DNA of 64,000 nucleotides from Streptomyces sp. YPW6 (GCF_018866325.1 NZ_CP076457.1:1709001-1773000); one strand, 5' to 3'; positions 1-8,651 are shown, numbered from the stretch's first letter. Program-made: numbers and translations. The notes: generated by a model not told the origin, from the letters alone.

Positions 1-441
1 TGGCGTACGCCGGAACTGCGCCTCCAGCGTGGCGTACGCACGCTCCACGTTCCGCGCCTTCTGCCGGACGGACCGCGGGATCCAGTCGAGGGCACGGAGT
101 TCGTCGATCATGGCGCCGCGGATCCTGGTGATCGCGTACGTCTCGAACTTGATGGCCCGCTCGATGTCGAACTTCTCGATGGCGTCGATCAGTCCGAACA
201 CCCCGGAGGAGACGAAGTCGGCCTGCTCGACGTTGGAGGGCAGCCCCACGCTGACCCGGCCCGCGACGTACTTCACGAGCGGCGAGTAGTGCAGGATCAG
301 CTGCTCCCGCAGCCGCTCGTCGCCCGTGGTCTTGTAGGAACGCCACAACTCGTCGAGGGAGGAGGGAGCGGGAGGGCGCACAGTGCCACGCGCAACCGGT
401 GGTTTCGCCGCGCGGTCAGACCCGGAGGTGTGCTGGGGCAT
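1..441 (-). CDS. whiG: RNA polymerase sigma factor WhiG (5' part, cut by window edge)
   Basis: Alternative sigma factor of the FliA/sigma-28 class that directs early sporulation gene transcription in aerial hyphae of Streptomyces. Only the first 147 codons lie in the window; the gene runs off the left edge, so it is not evidence of truncation. The ATG start gives an N-terminus MPQHTSGSD followed by a Pro/Ala linker and then the sigma region 2 core: [38 protein letters not shown], and the helix containing [17 protein letters not shown] and [18 protein letters not shown]. The end of the visible part, [18 protein letters not shown], begins region 3. An AAGG lies about 7 bases before the start. 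The 254 bases upstream, before the dprA stop, should hold its promoter. Identification rests on near-identity to the remembered S. coelicolor WhiG sequence. Confidence 0.95.
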   Translation of the reverse strand, partial: MPQHTSGSDRAAKPPVARGTVRPPAPSSLDELWRSYKTTGDERLREQLILHYSPLVKYVAGRVSVGLPSNVEQADFVSSGVFGLIDAIEKFDIERAIKFETYAITRIRGAMIDELRALDWIPRSVRQKARNVERAYATLEAQFRRTP

Positions 442-695
442 GTGGTGCCTTGAGCCGTTCTGCCGTGAAGTGCTGGAGGACGTGTGTCTGAAGCGGAATC
501 CTTGTGAGCGTAGCGTGACTGTGGCGTCGCAGTCCGCGCAGGACGGGAGTTCCCCGCCGTGTGATTGCCTGCCGCCCCTGGCGCCGTTCGCGCCCGTCCG
601 GGACCAGGGCCGTCGCCTTTGGCGGGGGTCCCGGACAGGTCACCGATCGATCGTGCGAGGTCATCGGCCTTACCTTTTCACCCGAATGCTCCAGG

Positions 696-2132
696 TCAAG
701 TATCGCCTCGCCGCGCGTCGCCGTTGCGTGCCGGAGGAAGCGTCAACCGCCAGCCGTCGCCCTCGCGTTCGACGAACCCCAGTGAGTGGAGTTCGTACAG
801 TCGAGCGAGCGTTTCGTCGACCGAGGTCCCCGCGGTGCGTGCGAGGTCACGGGGATGGGTGACCCCGTGGCGGGGAAGCGCGTCGAGGACCCGTGCGGCG
901 ACCGCGTCCAGGTGGTCTCTGGGCAGCACCGGGCCGCGGCGGGCCGGCGGGAGGTCGCCGATGGCCCCGACCAGCTCGACGACTTCGTCCGCGTCGGTGA
1001 CGAGGACGCCTTCACCGCGCAACAGCTCGTGAACCCCCGCCGACAGGCCACTGGTGGCCGGACCCGGCACCCCCATCGAGAAGCGGCCGAGGCGTTGTGC
1101 CCGGCGGGCGGTGACCAGCGAACCGCTACGGTAGGGGGCTTCGACCACGACCGTGCCCCGGGTCAGCGCGGCGATGACGCGGTTGCGGGTGATGAACCGG
1201 CTGCGGGTGGGGTGGGCGGACGGCGGCAACTCGGCGACGACGAGACCCTGTTCAGCGATACGCCCGAGCAACTCGGCGTGCCCGCGCGGGTAGGGGACGT
1301 CGACCCCGCAGGCGAGCACCGCCGTCGTCGCCCCACCCGCGGCCAGCGCCCCCCGGTGAGCGGCCCCGTCGACGCCGAACGCCGCCCCCGACACCACCAC
1401 CCAGCCGCGCTCCGCGAGCCCGGAGCCGAGGGTGGCCGCCATGTGCGCCCCGTACGCGGTGCAGGCCCTCGCGCCGACCACCGCGACCGAGCGCAGGGAC
1501 CACAGGCGCAGGTCGGGCCGCCCACGCACCCAGAGCCCGACGGGCCGCGCGTCGCCGAGGTCGTCCAGCTGGCTCGGCCACTCCCGGTCGCCCGGGCAGA
1601 CGAAGCGCCCGCCCACCGCGGCGACCGCTGCCAGGTCCCGCCCCGGCTCCGCGGCGGCCGCCCGCAGCCGGTAGCCACCGAGCCGCGCTGCGGTCATCCC
1701 CGGGAGCTCCTCGGCGGAGCCGTCCTCGGTGGTGAGCCTCCGCATCAGCTCGACCGGGCCGGTGAGCCGCAGCCACCGCCCGGCACGCTCGTCCCCCGGC
1801 TCCAGCACCCGGGTCAGAGCGGCCCTGGCCAGCCGCTGAACCGTGCGGTCCGGGTCCTCCCGCTCACCTTCGCGATCCGGGACCGGGTCGCACTCCCGGT
1901 CGGGGCCGTGCCCGCGATCGAGCCCTCGCACGGGATCCCGGCCGCGCTCCGGGGCCGGGCCGGGCTCCCCGCCCCTGTGCGGCCCGTACTCCGGGTCCGG
2001 GCCGCGTTCCCGCCCCGTACCGCCCTCCCGGCCACATCCGTGCGCGGCGTCCGGGGAGCGCTCCGCTTCCGGTCCGTGCCCGGGGCGGGGACCGAGCCCG
2101 GTGCCCGCCTCCCGCCGTCGCTTCCCCGTCAT
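696..2132 (-). CDS. dprA: DNA-processing protein DprA/Smf with long low-complexity N-terminus
   Basis: DprA-family Rossmann protein that binds single-stranded DNA and, in competent bacteria, loads RecA; its role in Streptomyces is unclear. Visible family motifs are SVAVVGARACTAYGAHMA, VVSGAAFGVDGAAHRGAL and FITRNRVIAALTRGTVVVEA, followed by a C-terminal winged-helix part (HPRDLARTAGTSVDETLARL). The first 85 or so residues are Gly/Pro/Arg/Glu/Asp-rich imperfect repeats (GPDREC, DPVRGLDRGHGP and similar) that I do not expect in DprA. The family core starts near RTVQRLARAALTRVLEPGD. The ATG at 2132 has a GGGGGAG about 11 bases upstream. A GTG at 2141 in the same frame overlaps the yifB stop as GTGA and is an equally plausible coupled start. 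It is the last gene of yraN-yifB-dprA. Confidence 0.88.
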   Translation of the reverse strand: MTGKRRREAGTGLGPRPGHGPEAERSPDAAHGCGREGGTGRERGPDPEYGPHRGGEPGPAPERGRDPVRGLDRGHGPDRECDPVPDREGEREDPDRTVQRLARAALTRVLEPGDERAGRWLRLTGPVELMRRLTTEDGSAEELPGMTAARLGGYRLRAAAAEPGRDLAAVAAVGGRFVCPGDREWPSQLDDLGDARPVGLWVRGRPDLRLWSLRSVAVVGARACTAYGAHMAATLGSGLAERGWVVVSGAAFGVDGAAHRGALAAGGATTAVLACGVDVPYPRGHAELLGRIAEQGLVVAELPPSAHPTRSRFITRNRVIAALTRGTVVVEAPYRSGSLVTARRAQRLGRFSMGVPGPATSGLSAGVHELLRGEGVLVTDADEVVELVGAIGDLPPARRGPVLPRDHLDAVAARVLDALPRHGVTHPRDLARTAGTSVDETLARLYELHSLGFVEREGDGWRLTLPPARNGDARRGDT

Positions 2133-2137
2133 CCCGG

Positions 2138-3760
2138 TCACCGCTCCCCCGCCGCCATCGGCACCCCGCGCTGGATTCCCGTCCGCAGCTCCAGGGCGAC
2201 CGCCACGTCCGAGGCGTCCGGGCGGTCCGCGCCACGGAGGTCCGCCACCGTCCAGGCCACCCTCAGCACCCGGTCCAGGCCGCGAGCCGTGAGGATCCCG
2301 CGTTCCAGATCCCGTTCCGCCGCCGCGAGTGCCCCCGGGGCCACGAGCAGGCGGGTCCGCAGCTCGTGGCCCGAGACCTCGCTGTTCGTGGTCCACGGGG
2401 TGCCGGTCAGCCGCTCGGCGGCCCGCGCTCTGGCGTCCCGCACCCGGGCGCCGACGACCGCCGTCGACTCGCCCCGGCCGCCCTGCCCCAGCAGGTCCGC
2501 CCGGTCGACCGGCTCCACCTCGACCCGCAGGTCCACGCGGTCGAGCAGGGGCCCGGACAGCCGGGCCTGGTAACGGCGGACCACGGAGGGCGGGCACTCG
2601 CAGCCCGCGCCGACGAGCGTGTGGCGCCCGCAGGGACACGGATTGGCCGCCAGCACCATCAGGAACCGGGCGGGCAGCCGCACCACCCCCGCGGCCCGCG
2701 CGACGACCACATGACCGGACTCCAGCGGCTGGCGCAGCGCGTCCAGGGCCTTGCCCGAGAATTCGGGGGCCTCGTCCAGGAAGAGCACACCCCGATGGGC
2801 CAGCGAGACCGCGCCTGGCCTGGGGATTCCGTTGCCGCCGCCCACCAGGGACTGCATGGTCGCCGAGTGGTGCGGGGCGCAGTAGGGGGCCCGGGAGACG
2901 AGCGGTTCACCCGGGGGGAGGACTCCCGCCACGGAGTGCACCGCCGTCACTTCGAGGGATTCCTGCCGGGTCAACGGCGGCAGGACCGCCGGCAGCCGCT
3001 CGGCCAGCATGGTCTTGCCCGCGCCCGGCGGACCCGAGAACAGCAGATGGTGTCCGCCGGCCGCGGCCACCTCCAGGGCCAGGCGCGGCCGCAGCTGACC
3101 CGCGACGTCCGCGAGGTCCGGCCGGTGCCCGTCGCCCCGCGCGGCGGCCGGTGCGAGCCCCGTACCGAGGCCGGTCCCGGGGATCGTCAGCCCGGCCCGC
3201 ATGGCGTCGGGGCGCCCCTGACCGCCGACGGGCTCATCGGGCACCGGCTCGTCGCACAGGACGGCGACGAGCTGGCGCAGGCTGCGGACGCCGAGGATCG
3301 AGACCCCCGGCACCAGGGCCGCTTCCCCGGCCGTCTGCTCGGGGACGACGACGTGCTCGTACCCCGCTTCGGCCGCCGCGAGGACCGCGGGCAGCACACC
3401 CCGCACCGGACGCACCCGGCCGTCCAGACCCAGCTCGCCGATCATCACCACGTCGGCGATCGTCGCGGGGTCGATCCGCTCTGCCGCGCCGAGCACCGCA
3501 CACGCCACGGCGAGGTCGAAACCCGAACCGCTCTTCGGGACGGAGGCCGGGGAGAGCCCGACCGTGAGCTTCTTCTGCGGCCACTCGGCCCCGGAATTGA
3601 CGACGGCGGCCCGCACCCGGTCCCGGCTCTCCACCAGGCTCTTGTCCGGCAGTCCGACCAGGGTGAAGGCCGCCACTCCGGGCTCCAGGTCCGCCTGGAC
3701 CTCCACCACCACCCCCTCGACGCCGACCAGCGCCACGGAACACGCGCGTGCGAAGCCCAT
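2138..3760 (-). CDS. YifB/ComM-family Mg-chelatase-like AAA+ ATPase
   Basis: 540-residue protein of the YifB/ComM family, AAA+ helicases thought to act in branch migration of recombination intermediates; the family often neighbours dprA. An N-terminal Lon-protease-like fold (VALVGVEGVVVEVQADLEPG, then LVGLPDKSLVESRDRVRAA) covers roughly residues 1-170. Walker A is GPPGAGKT at 243-250 and Walker B is VLFLDE at 325-330. The Mg-chelatase C-terminal domain includes a Cys pattern NPCPCGRHTLVGAGCECP. The ATG overlaps the yraN stop as TGATG, and the stop overlaps the region where dprA starts, so the three genes are probably translationally coupled. Confidence 0.95.
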   Translation of the reverse strand: MGFARACSVALVGVEGVVVEVQADLEPGVAAFTLVGLPDKSLVESRDRVRAAVVNSGAEWPQKKLTVGLSPASVPKSGSGFDLAVACAVLGAAERIDPATIADVVMIGELGLDGRVRPVRGVLPAVLAAAEAGYEHVVVPEQTAGEAALVPGVSILGVRSLRQLVAVLCDEPVPDEPVGGQGRPDAMRAGLTIPGTGLGTGLAPAAARGDGHRPDLADVAGQLRPRLALEVAAAGGHHLLFSGPPGAGKTMLAERLPAVLPPLTRQESLEVTAVHSVAGVLPPGEPLVSRAPYCAPHHSATMQSLVGGGNGIPRPGAVSLAHRGVLFLDEAPEFSGKALDALRQPLESGHVVVARAAGVVRLPARFLMVLAANPCPCGRHTLVGAGCECPPSVVRRYQARLSGPLLDRVDLRVEVEPVDRADLLGQGGRGESTAVVGARVRDARARAAERLTGTPWTTNSEVSGHELRTRLLVAPGALAAAERDLERGILTARGLDRVLRVAWTVADLRGADRPDASDVAVALELRTGIQRGVPMAAGER

Positions 3761-4119
3761 CAGGACACCCCCCGGGCGTGCTCGGTGACCGGGGCTCCGC
3801 GCCGGGGCACGATCACCCCGACCAGATCGATGCGGACCCCGCCGGGCGGTGGCCCGCCGTGCCGCTCCAGCCAGATCTCGGCGAGCCGTCTCAGCCGCTC
3901 CGCCTTGACCCGGCCGACCGCGGCCATGGGATGTTCGAACCCGCCCGGCCTGCGCGTCTTCACCTCGCAGAGGACCAGCGCGTCCCCGTCCCGGGCCACG
4001 ATGTCGATCTCCCCGGCGCGACAGCGCCAGTTCCGGCCGATCACCGTCATCCCGGCTTCGGTCAGCAGCCGCGCCGCCAGATCCTCGCCGTACCGCCCGA
4101 GTGCCCCCCGTGCGTTCAT
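3760..4119 (-). CDS. YraN-family (UPF0102) nuclease-like protein
   Basis: 119-residue UPF0102/YraN protein with a predicted endonuclease (restriction-like) fold and no assigned cellular role. Conserved elements are [31 protein letters not shown] and [10 protein letters not shown], the last two carrying the acidic and E-x-K residues typical of that fold. I chose the ATG at 4119 because homology begins at [12 protein letters not shown] and CCGGAGG lies about 12 bases upstream; the frame stays open further but without family similarity. It shares one base with the downstream yifB start. This order (yraN, yifB, dprA) is a common actinobacterial arrangement, suggesting a link to DNA processing. 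Confidence 0.92.
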   Translation of the reverse strand: MNARGALGRYGEDLAARLLTEAGMTVIGRNWRCRAGEIDIVARDGDALVLCEVKTRRPGGFEHPMAAVGRVKAERLRRLAEIWLERHGGPPPGGVRIDLVGVIVPRRGAPVTEHARGVS

Positions 4120-4198
4120 CTCGGCACCACCTCCGGCACCGACTGTGACCCGTCCCGCCACAAGATGTGGATCTTGGTGGAAAACTTCGCGGATGTGG

Positions 4199-4228
4199 AA
4201 AACCCGGTCACCCTCGCGGGTGACCGGG
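4199..4228 (-). terminator. Intrinsic terminator after the DUF2469 gene
   Basis: Perfect 11-bp stem (4203-4213 with 4218-4228) and a 4-base loop, followed on the minus strand by TTTT. It lies between the DUF2469 stop at 4283 and the yraN start at 4119, so it probably ends the sipZ-nudix-DUF2469 transcript. Confidence 0.8.
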
Positions 4229-4282
4229 CTTCTGGTTGCAGCGCGCGTGTCGGTGGCCCCGGCTCCGGGGGGCCGCGCGGGG

Positions 4283-4591
4283 TCAGCCTCCCGGAAGTTC
4301 CAGATCGCTCTTGTTGAGCTCTTCGATGTTGACGTCCTTGAAGGTCAGCACGCGGACCTGCTTGACGAACCTGGCGGGCCGGTACATGTCCCAGACCCAG
4401 GCGTCCGCCATGGACACCTCGAAGAAAACCTCACCCTGGACGGAGTGCACCTGCATCTCGTAGTCGTTGGTGAGGTAGAAGCGCCGTTCGGTCTCGATCA
4501 CATATTTGAACAGACCGACGACATCGCGGTACTCCCGGTAGAGCTTCAGCTCCATCTCGGTCTCGTACTTCTCGAGGTCCTCGGCGCTCAT
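4283..4591 (-). CDS. DUF2469 family conserved protein
   Basis: 102-residue protein of the actinobacteria-specific DUF2469 family, function unknown. The acidic N-terminus ([20 protein letters not shown]) is followed by [18 protein letters not shown] and an aromatic-rich stretch [14 protein letters not shown] typical of the family; the length matches. The ATG has a good AAGGGGA Shine-Dalgarno about 9 bases upstream. There is no signal peptide or membrane segment, so it is likely cytosolic. It follows the Nudix gene on the same strand with a 64-base gap and is closed by a terminator. Confidence 0.92.
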   Translation of the reverse strand: MSAEDLEKYETEMELKLYREYRDVVGLFKYVIETERRFYLTNDYEMQVHSVQGEVFFEVSMADAWVWDMYRPARFVKQVRVLTFKDVNIEELNKSDLELPGG

Positions 4592-4655
4592 GGCATGTTT
4601 CCCCTTCAGCCGTGCGTGCCCCCATTGTGCGTCAGCCGTCGGCGCCCCTGGACTA

Positions 4656-5144
4656 TTAGACGATTTCGGGGGCCAGAACCAGCGGATCGCGCGGGGGACC
4701 CTCGTCGAGGAGCGTGCGCAGCAGCTCGGCGAGTCTGGTCGGATACACCGTCTCACGCGTCGCGAGCAGTTCGGCGGAAGTCCACCACCTCAGACCGTCG
4801 ACGCTGCGCAGTTCCAGGTCGGTGAGGCCCTGCGGGGCGGTGGCGGTCCGGGTCGTACGGGCCAGGTAGTACCACTCGTCCTGGTGCCAGCGGCGTCCGT
4901 CGAACGGGAAGGAGCAGATCCGGGTCCACAGCAGCGGGCCCAGCTCGACGCCCGTGATCCCGGTCTCCTCGGCGAGCTCCCGGCGGGCCGCCTGCTCCCG
5001 GGTCTCGTCGCCCTCCAGGCCTCCGCCCGGGGTGAACCACCAGGTGTCGGCCACGTCGTCCGGCTCGTGGCCGTGCAGCAGCAGGACTCGGTCGTCGGGG
5101 TCCAGGAGGACCACCCGGGCGACCTTGCGGGCCGCGGAGGTCAC
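4656..5144 (-). CDS. NUDIX hydrolase
   Basis: 162-residue Nudix phosphohydrolase. The Nudix box is complete at residues 40-62 (G-x5-E-x7-REUxEExGU pattern, containing TREQAARRELAEETGI), so it should be able to cleave a nucleoside diphosphate linked to another group; the substrate cannot be read from the sequence. It begins 4 bases inside the end of sipZ (GTG/TGA overlap), so the two are probably translationally coupled. In S. lividans sipZ is reported to head an operon with unrelated genes including a MutT-like one, which fits. It is unlikely to be a secretion component itself. Confidence 0.93.
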   Translation of the reverse strand: MTSAARKVARVVLLDPDDRVLLLHGHEPDDVADTWWFTPGGGLEGDETREQAARRELAEETGITGVELGPLLWTRICSFPFDGRRWHQDEWYYLARTTRTATAPQGLTDLELRSVDGLRWWTSAELLATRETVYPTRLAELLRTLLDEGPPRDPLVLAPEIV

Positions 5145-5896
5145 CGGGCCCCTCCCCCGGGCGCCCTCCGGCGGCCCAGGCGCGCCGCCACGGGCCCGTA
5201 CACCGCCCCGGCGAGGATCAGGGCGGCCCCGGCCAGGATCGCGCCGAGCTGGAGCGGCAGGGGCCCGGCGGTGGACACCCCGCCGGGCAGCGCGGCGAAC
5301 GAGGAGGGCCGGTCGATCATGCCGTCCATGGGCCAGGCCACCGCGTCCACACGGGCCCGCACGGCGCTCAGCGGTACGGATCCCTGGCCGGCGTCCTGGA
5401 GGTGTACCCGGGAGTCCAGTGAGGTGGCCCGTTCGTCGCCGAGGAGGAAGATCTTGCCCGGCGGCACGGTGGCGGAGAACTCCTGGGGCGAGGCGAGGGC
5501 CCTGCCGTCGGCGCCCGTCGTGCCGCGGTCGAGGTACGGCTCGTCGACGGGGGTGCCGTTGACCGTGAGGCGGCCGTCCTCGCCGCAGCAGGCCACCTCG
5601 TCCCCGCCGACCCCGACGACGCGCTTCACCATCGGTGTGGCGCCCCAGACCTCGTCGGTGAAGACCACCACGTCACCGCGCCGGACGTCGGACCCGTCGA
5701 TCCGCTCGGCGAGCACCCGGTCGCCGGGGTTCACCGTCGGGGCCATGGAGTCCGTCGGGACCGTGTAGGGCTGGTAGACCACGGCCGCCCAGGCGAAACC
5801 GCCGAGGAAGAGCACACAGCCGACGGCCACGGCGAGGCCCGACACCATGGCGCCGAGCCGGCCGCGGCCGTCTTTCCCGTTCTGCGTACCGCTCAT
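5141..5896 (-). CDS. sipZ: Type I signal peptidase SipZ
   Basis: 251-residue membrane-bound leader peptidase that cleaves Sec/Tat signal peptides. The N-terminal membrane anchor spans about residues 16-40; the catalytic Ser is Ser50 in TVPTDSMAPT and the general-base Lys is Lys91 in MVKRVVGVGGDEV; the later box is FLLGDERATSLDSR. A second hydrophobic segment near the C-terminus (LQLGAILAGAALILAGAVYG) suggests two transmembrane anchors. The ATG at 5896 is where homology begins. I assign it to SipZ because, as in S. lividans, it is followed by a Nudix gene and separated by a short gap from the other three. It lacks the long N-terminal arm of its paralogues SipX and SipY. Confidence 0.92.
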   Translation of the reverse strand: MSGTQNGKDGRGRLGAMVSGLAVAVGCVLFLGGFAWAAVVYQPYTVPTDSMAPTVNPGDRVLAERIDGSDVRRGDVVVFTDEVWGATPMVKRVVGVGGDEVACCGEDGRLTVNGTPVDEPYLDRGTTGADGRALASPQEFSATVPPGKIFLLGDERATSLDSRVHLQDAGQGSVPLSAVRARVDAVAWPMDGMIDRPSSFAALPGGVSTAGPLPLQLGAILAGAALILAGAVYGPVAARLGRRRAPGGGAR

Positions 5897-5946
5897 CCCA
5901 GCGCTCCCCCGTCGGAGATCGACAATCGCTGATCCGAGTCGGCACC

Positions 5947-6852
5947 CTACCCGGCGGTACGCCGCGCGGTCAGCCTCCGGCGGCGCCACAACACGAGGGG
6001 CACCGCTCCGGCTACGCCCAGTGCCGTCGGCGCCATCGCGGCGGCCGCGTTCAGAGCCGGCTGGTCGAAGGTGTCGGGGACCGGCAGGGTCGCCCAGCGG
6101 TTCAGCGGCCAGGCGATGCCGACGGCGCGGCCGACGACCTCGTCGTTGGAGACCGTGCCCTGGCCCGGGAGCTCCTGGTGGTAGCGCGAGTCCAGGGAGT
6201 TCTGCCGGTGGTCGCCCATGACGAAGATCCGTCCCTCGGGCACCTCGATCGGCCCGAAGGGCTTGTCGTTGCACGGGGTGTTCCCCGGGAAGATGAACGA
6301 CTTGTCGTCCAGGCTCTTGCCGTTGACCGTGACCGGGCCGTTCTCCTTGCACTCCACGGTGTCGCCGCCGACCGCGATGACCCGCTTGATCAGGTCCTTC
6401 TCCTCGGAGGACGGCATCAGGCCGATGAAGCTCAGGAACTTCTGGACCGCGTTGGGCTCCGGAGTCACGGTGTCCTCCAGCCAGCCGCCCGGGTCGTGGA
6501 ACACCACGACCTCGCCGCGCTCCGGCTCCGCGCCGAACCACGGGGTCAGCTTGTCGACCAGCACCCGGTCGCCCCGCTGCAGCGTGTTCTGCATGGAGTC
6601 CGAGGGGATCGAGAACGCCTGCACCAGGAACGTCTTGATCAGCAGCGCCAGGATCAGGGCGATACCGACGAGCAACGGCAGCTCCACCCAGAAGGAGCGC
6701 TGCTTCCTGCCCTTCGGGGGCGGACCGCCGCCCGCGGCGTCGCCCTCACCCTCCGGCGGGACCGCCGCCCCGCCCGCGGGAGACTCGTCGTGCTCCGGCC
6801 GGTCCTCGGGTTCGTCGTGTCCGGATCGTGCGCCGACCGCCAAATCCCCCAC
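5947..6852 (-). CDS. sipY: Type I signal peptidase SipY
   Basis: Leader peptidase of about 301 residues. A hydrophilic acidic N-terminal arm (residues 1-53) precedes the membrane anchor (about 55-78). The catalytic Ser is Ser86 in SIPSDSMQNTL and the Lys is Lys156 in LIKRVIAVGGDTV; the conserved FVMGDHRQNSLDSRYH box follows. A second membrane segment lies near the C-terminus (MAPTALGVAGAVPLVLW). I chose GTG 6852 over GTG 6858 because GAGGAG lies 5 bases before it, whereas 6858 sits directly on that Shine-Dalgarno. The start lies 107 bases inside the sipX frame, which is unusual. It is the third gene of sipW-X-Y. Confidence 0.9.
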   Translation of the reverse strand: MGDLAVGARSGHDEPEDRPEHDESPAGGAAVPPEGEGDAAGGGPPPKGRKQRSFWVELPLLVGIALILALLIKTFLVQAFSIPSDSMQNTLQRGDRVLVDKLTPWFGAEPERGEVVVFHDPGGWLEDTVTPEPNAVQKFLSFIGLMPSSEEKDLIKRVIAVGGDTVECKENGPVTVNGKSLDDKSFIFPGNTPCNDKPFGPIEVPEGRIFVMGDHRQNSLDSRYHQELPGQGTVSNDEVVGRAVGIAWPLNRWATLPVPDTFDQPALNAAAAMAPTALGVAGAVPLVLWRRRRLTARRTAG

Positions 6853-7822
6853 ATCCACTCCTCAGTACGTACCACTGCCCGCGCCCCATCGGACGCAGGC
6901 CCACCACTCCCATAACGAGCGGGAGTTCCGCAGGGGTCGGGAGCCGGACCATTCCGTCGCGATCCGGAGGTGCCACACTATTCGACGGTGCCCCGGCCTC
7001 GGCCTTCGATGCGCGCGAGTCCGGGACCGCGCGGAAGGTGTCGCGCTCCTCCAGGGTGCTCCAGTGACCGAACGGCCAGGCGATCACGACGGCCCGCCCC
7101 ACGACCTCGTCCTCGGCGACCGTGCCCCGGTCGGGTTCGTCGAGGTGGAAACGGGAGTCCGCGGAGTCGGACCGGTGGTCCCCCATGACGAAGATCCGCC
7201 CCTCGGGGACCTTCACCTCGAACGAGATGGCCGAGGGCCGGTCGCCGGGGTGGAGGTACGTCTCGGCGAGCGGTACGCCGTTGACGGTGACCCGGCCGTC
7301 CTCGCCGCAGCACTTCACGGTGTCGCCGCCGACCGCGATGACCCGCTTGATCAGGTCCTGCTCGTCGTCGGACGGCAGCAGCCCGATGAAGGTCAGCAGC
7401 TCGGTGGCCTGCTTGACACCGATCGGCGGGTCCTCCTTCTCGCCGGGGTTCTCGTGCTGGAGCCAGCCGCCGGGGTCCTTGAAGACCACGACGTCGCCGC
7501 GCTGCGGCCGGGAACCGAACCACGGGGTCAGTTTGTCGACCAGCACCCGGTCGCCGATCCGGATGGTCTGTTCCATCGATCCGGACGGGATGACGAACGC
7601 CTGGACCAGGAACGTCTTCAGGACGAGCGCGATCAGCAGCGCCGCGACGACGAGGACGGGTATCTCCTTCACCGCGGACCTGCGGCGCTTGCGCCGGACC
7701 TTCTTCGCGAGCCTGCGGCGCTCCGCCCGGGTGGGCAGCGGACGAGGCCCGGTCGGCCTGGTCCCGGTCGGCAGGGACGCGCGGGGGTCGGATGCGCCGC
7801 GCGGGCGTCCGCGGTTACCCAT
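6746..7822 (-). CDS. sipX: Type I signal peptidase SipX
   Basis: Leader peptidase, 358 residues if read to its first stop. A very basic N-terminal arm (AERRRLAKKVRRKRRRS) precedes the membrane anchor at about residues 53-75. The catalytic Ser is Ser82 in VIPSGSMEQTI and the Lys is Lys159 in LIKRVIAVGGDTV; the FVMGDHRSDSADSRFH box is intact. After the catalytic core the frame passes through a hydrophobic patch (ELPLVMGVVGL) and then an Arg/Gly-rich tail that overlaps sipY out of frame. Codons in that tail have many A/T third positions, unlike the rest. The ATG at 7822 overlaps the sipW stop by 8 bases, supporting co-translation. Confidence 0.9.
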   Translation of the reverse strand: MGNRGRPRGASDPRASLPTGTRPTGPRPLPTRAERRRLAKKVRRKRRRSAVKEIPVLVVAALLIALVLKTFLVQAFVIPSGSMEQTIRIGDRVLVDKLTPWFGSRPQRGDVVVFKDPGGWLQHENPGEKEDPPIGVKQATELLTFIGLLPSDDEQDLIKRVIAVGGDTVKCCGEDGRVTVNGVPLAETYLHPGDRPSAISFEVKVPEGRIFVMGDHRSDSADSRFHLDEPDRGTVAEDEVVGRAVVIAWPFGHWSTLEERDTFRAVPDSRASKAEAGAPSNSVAPPDRDGMVRLPTPAELPLVMGVVGLRPMGRGQWYVLRSGCGGFGGRRTIRTRRTRGPAGARRVSRGRGGGPAGG

Positions 7823-8585
7823 GAGCCGCGCCAGGCGTCCGTACGTCACCGAAGGCGCCGGTCCCGGTCAGCGAGCCGACCCGGGCGGGCGGCCAGCCCA
7901 GCCAGTCCACCCGGCCGGTGACCCGCTCGACGGGGACCATCCCGCCGCCGGGCGACCCGAGGTGGTCCCGGGAGTCGCTGGAGCGGCTGCGGTGGTCCCC
8001 CATCACCCACAGGGTGCCGGAGGAGACCACGATGTCGAAGGGCACCCGGGAGGCGGTGTCACCGGGGTACAGGTACGGCTCGTCCACCACCGTGCCGTTG
8101 ACCGCGAGCCTCCCCCGCGTGTCGCAGCACACGACGCGGTCACCGCCCACACCCACCACCCGCTTGACGAAATCGGTGTCGGCCGGGTCCGCGAGCCCGA
8201 GGGAGGCCGCCGCCCCGTGCACCAGCCCGGTCAGGGGGTCCGCGTCGGGATCCTCCCGTACGAACGAGCCCGTGCCGTCGAAGACCACCACGTCACCGCG
8301 CTCGGGCTCGGCGCCGAAACGGTACGCCAGCTTGTTCACCAGGACCCGGTCCCCGACCCGCAGCGTGGGCTCCATGGAGCGGCTGGGAATCAGGAAGGGC
8401 TGGACCACGTAGGAGCTGAACAGCAGCAGGGCGACGGTGGCCAGGACGGCCCCGGTGAGCACCCGCCGCCAGGACAGCACGGAGGCGATGCGGGCCCGCG
8501 TACGCGAGAAGCGCGACCTCCCCCCGGCGCCCGCGTCGGGTTCCGGGGAGCGGTCGCGCTCCGATTGCTCTGCTTGCGTGTCCAT
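7815..8585 (-). CDS. sipW: Type I signal peptidase SipW
   Basis: 256-residue leader peptidase and first gene of the sipW-X-Y group. The charged N-terminus (residues 1-40) is followed by one membrane anchor (about 42-62). The catalytic Ser is Ser70 in LIPSRSMEPTL and the Lys is Lys141 in FVKRVVGVGGDRV; the WVMGDHRSRSSDSRDH box follows. No C-terminal membrane segment is visible, unlike SipY and SipZ. In S. lividans the four paralogues are non-equivalent in processing efficiency, so these copies may differ in substrate preference (knowledge of the family, not visible here). It lies 66 bases downstream of rplS on the same strand with no clear terminator between them. Confidence 0.92.
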   Translation of the reverse strand: MDTQAEQSERDRSPEPDAGAGGRSRFSRTRARIASVLSWRRVLTGAVLATVALLLFSSYVVQPFLIPSRSMEPTLRVGDRVLVNKLAYRFGAEPERGDVVVFDGTGSFVREDPDADPLTGLVHGAAASLGLADPADTDFVKRVVGVGGDRVVCCDTRGRLAVNGTVVDEPYLYPGDTASRVPFDIVVSSGTLWVMGDHRSRSSDSRDHLGSPGGGMVPVERVTGRVDWLGWPPARVGSLTGTGAFGDVRTPGAAHG

Positions 8586-8651
8586 CGCGGCCGAAGCTTA
8601 TCCGGCCAGGCTGTGGACGGGTCACCCGCAGGGGGATGACCGGGCGACAGC

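Noticed and set aside
786..4825. Long plus-strand open frames over dprA, yifB and yraN
   Set aside because: They lie opposite well-recognised genes, carry Arg/Pro/Gly-rich sequence with no family similarity, and are expected in DNA with over 70% G+C.
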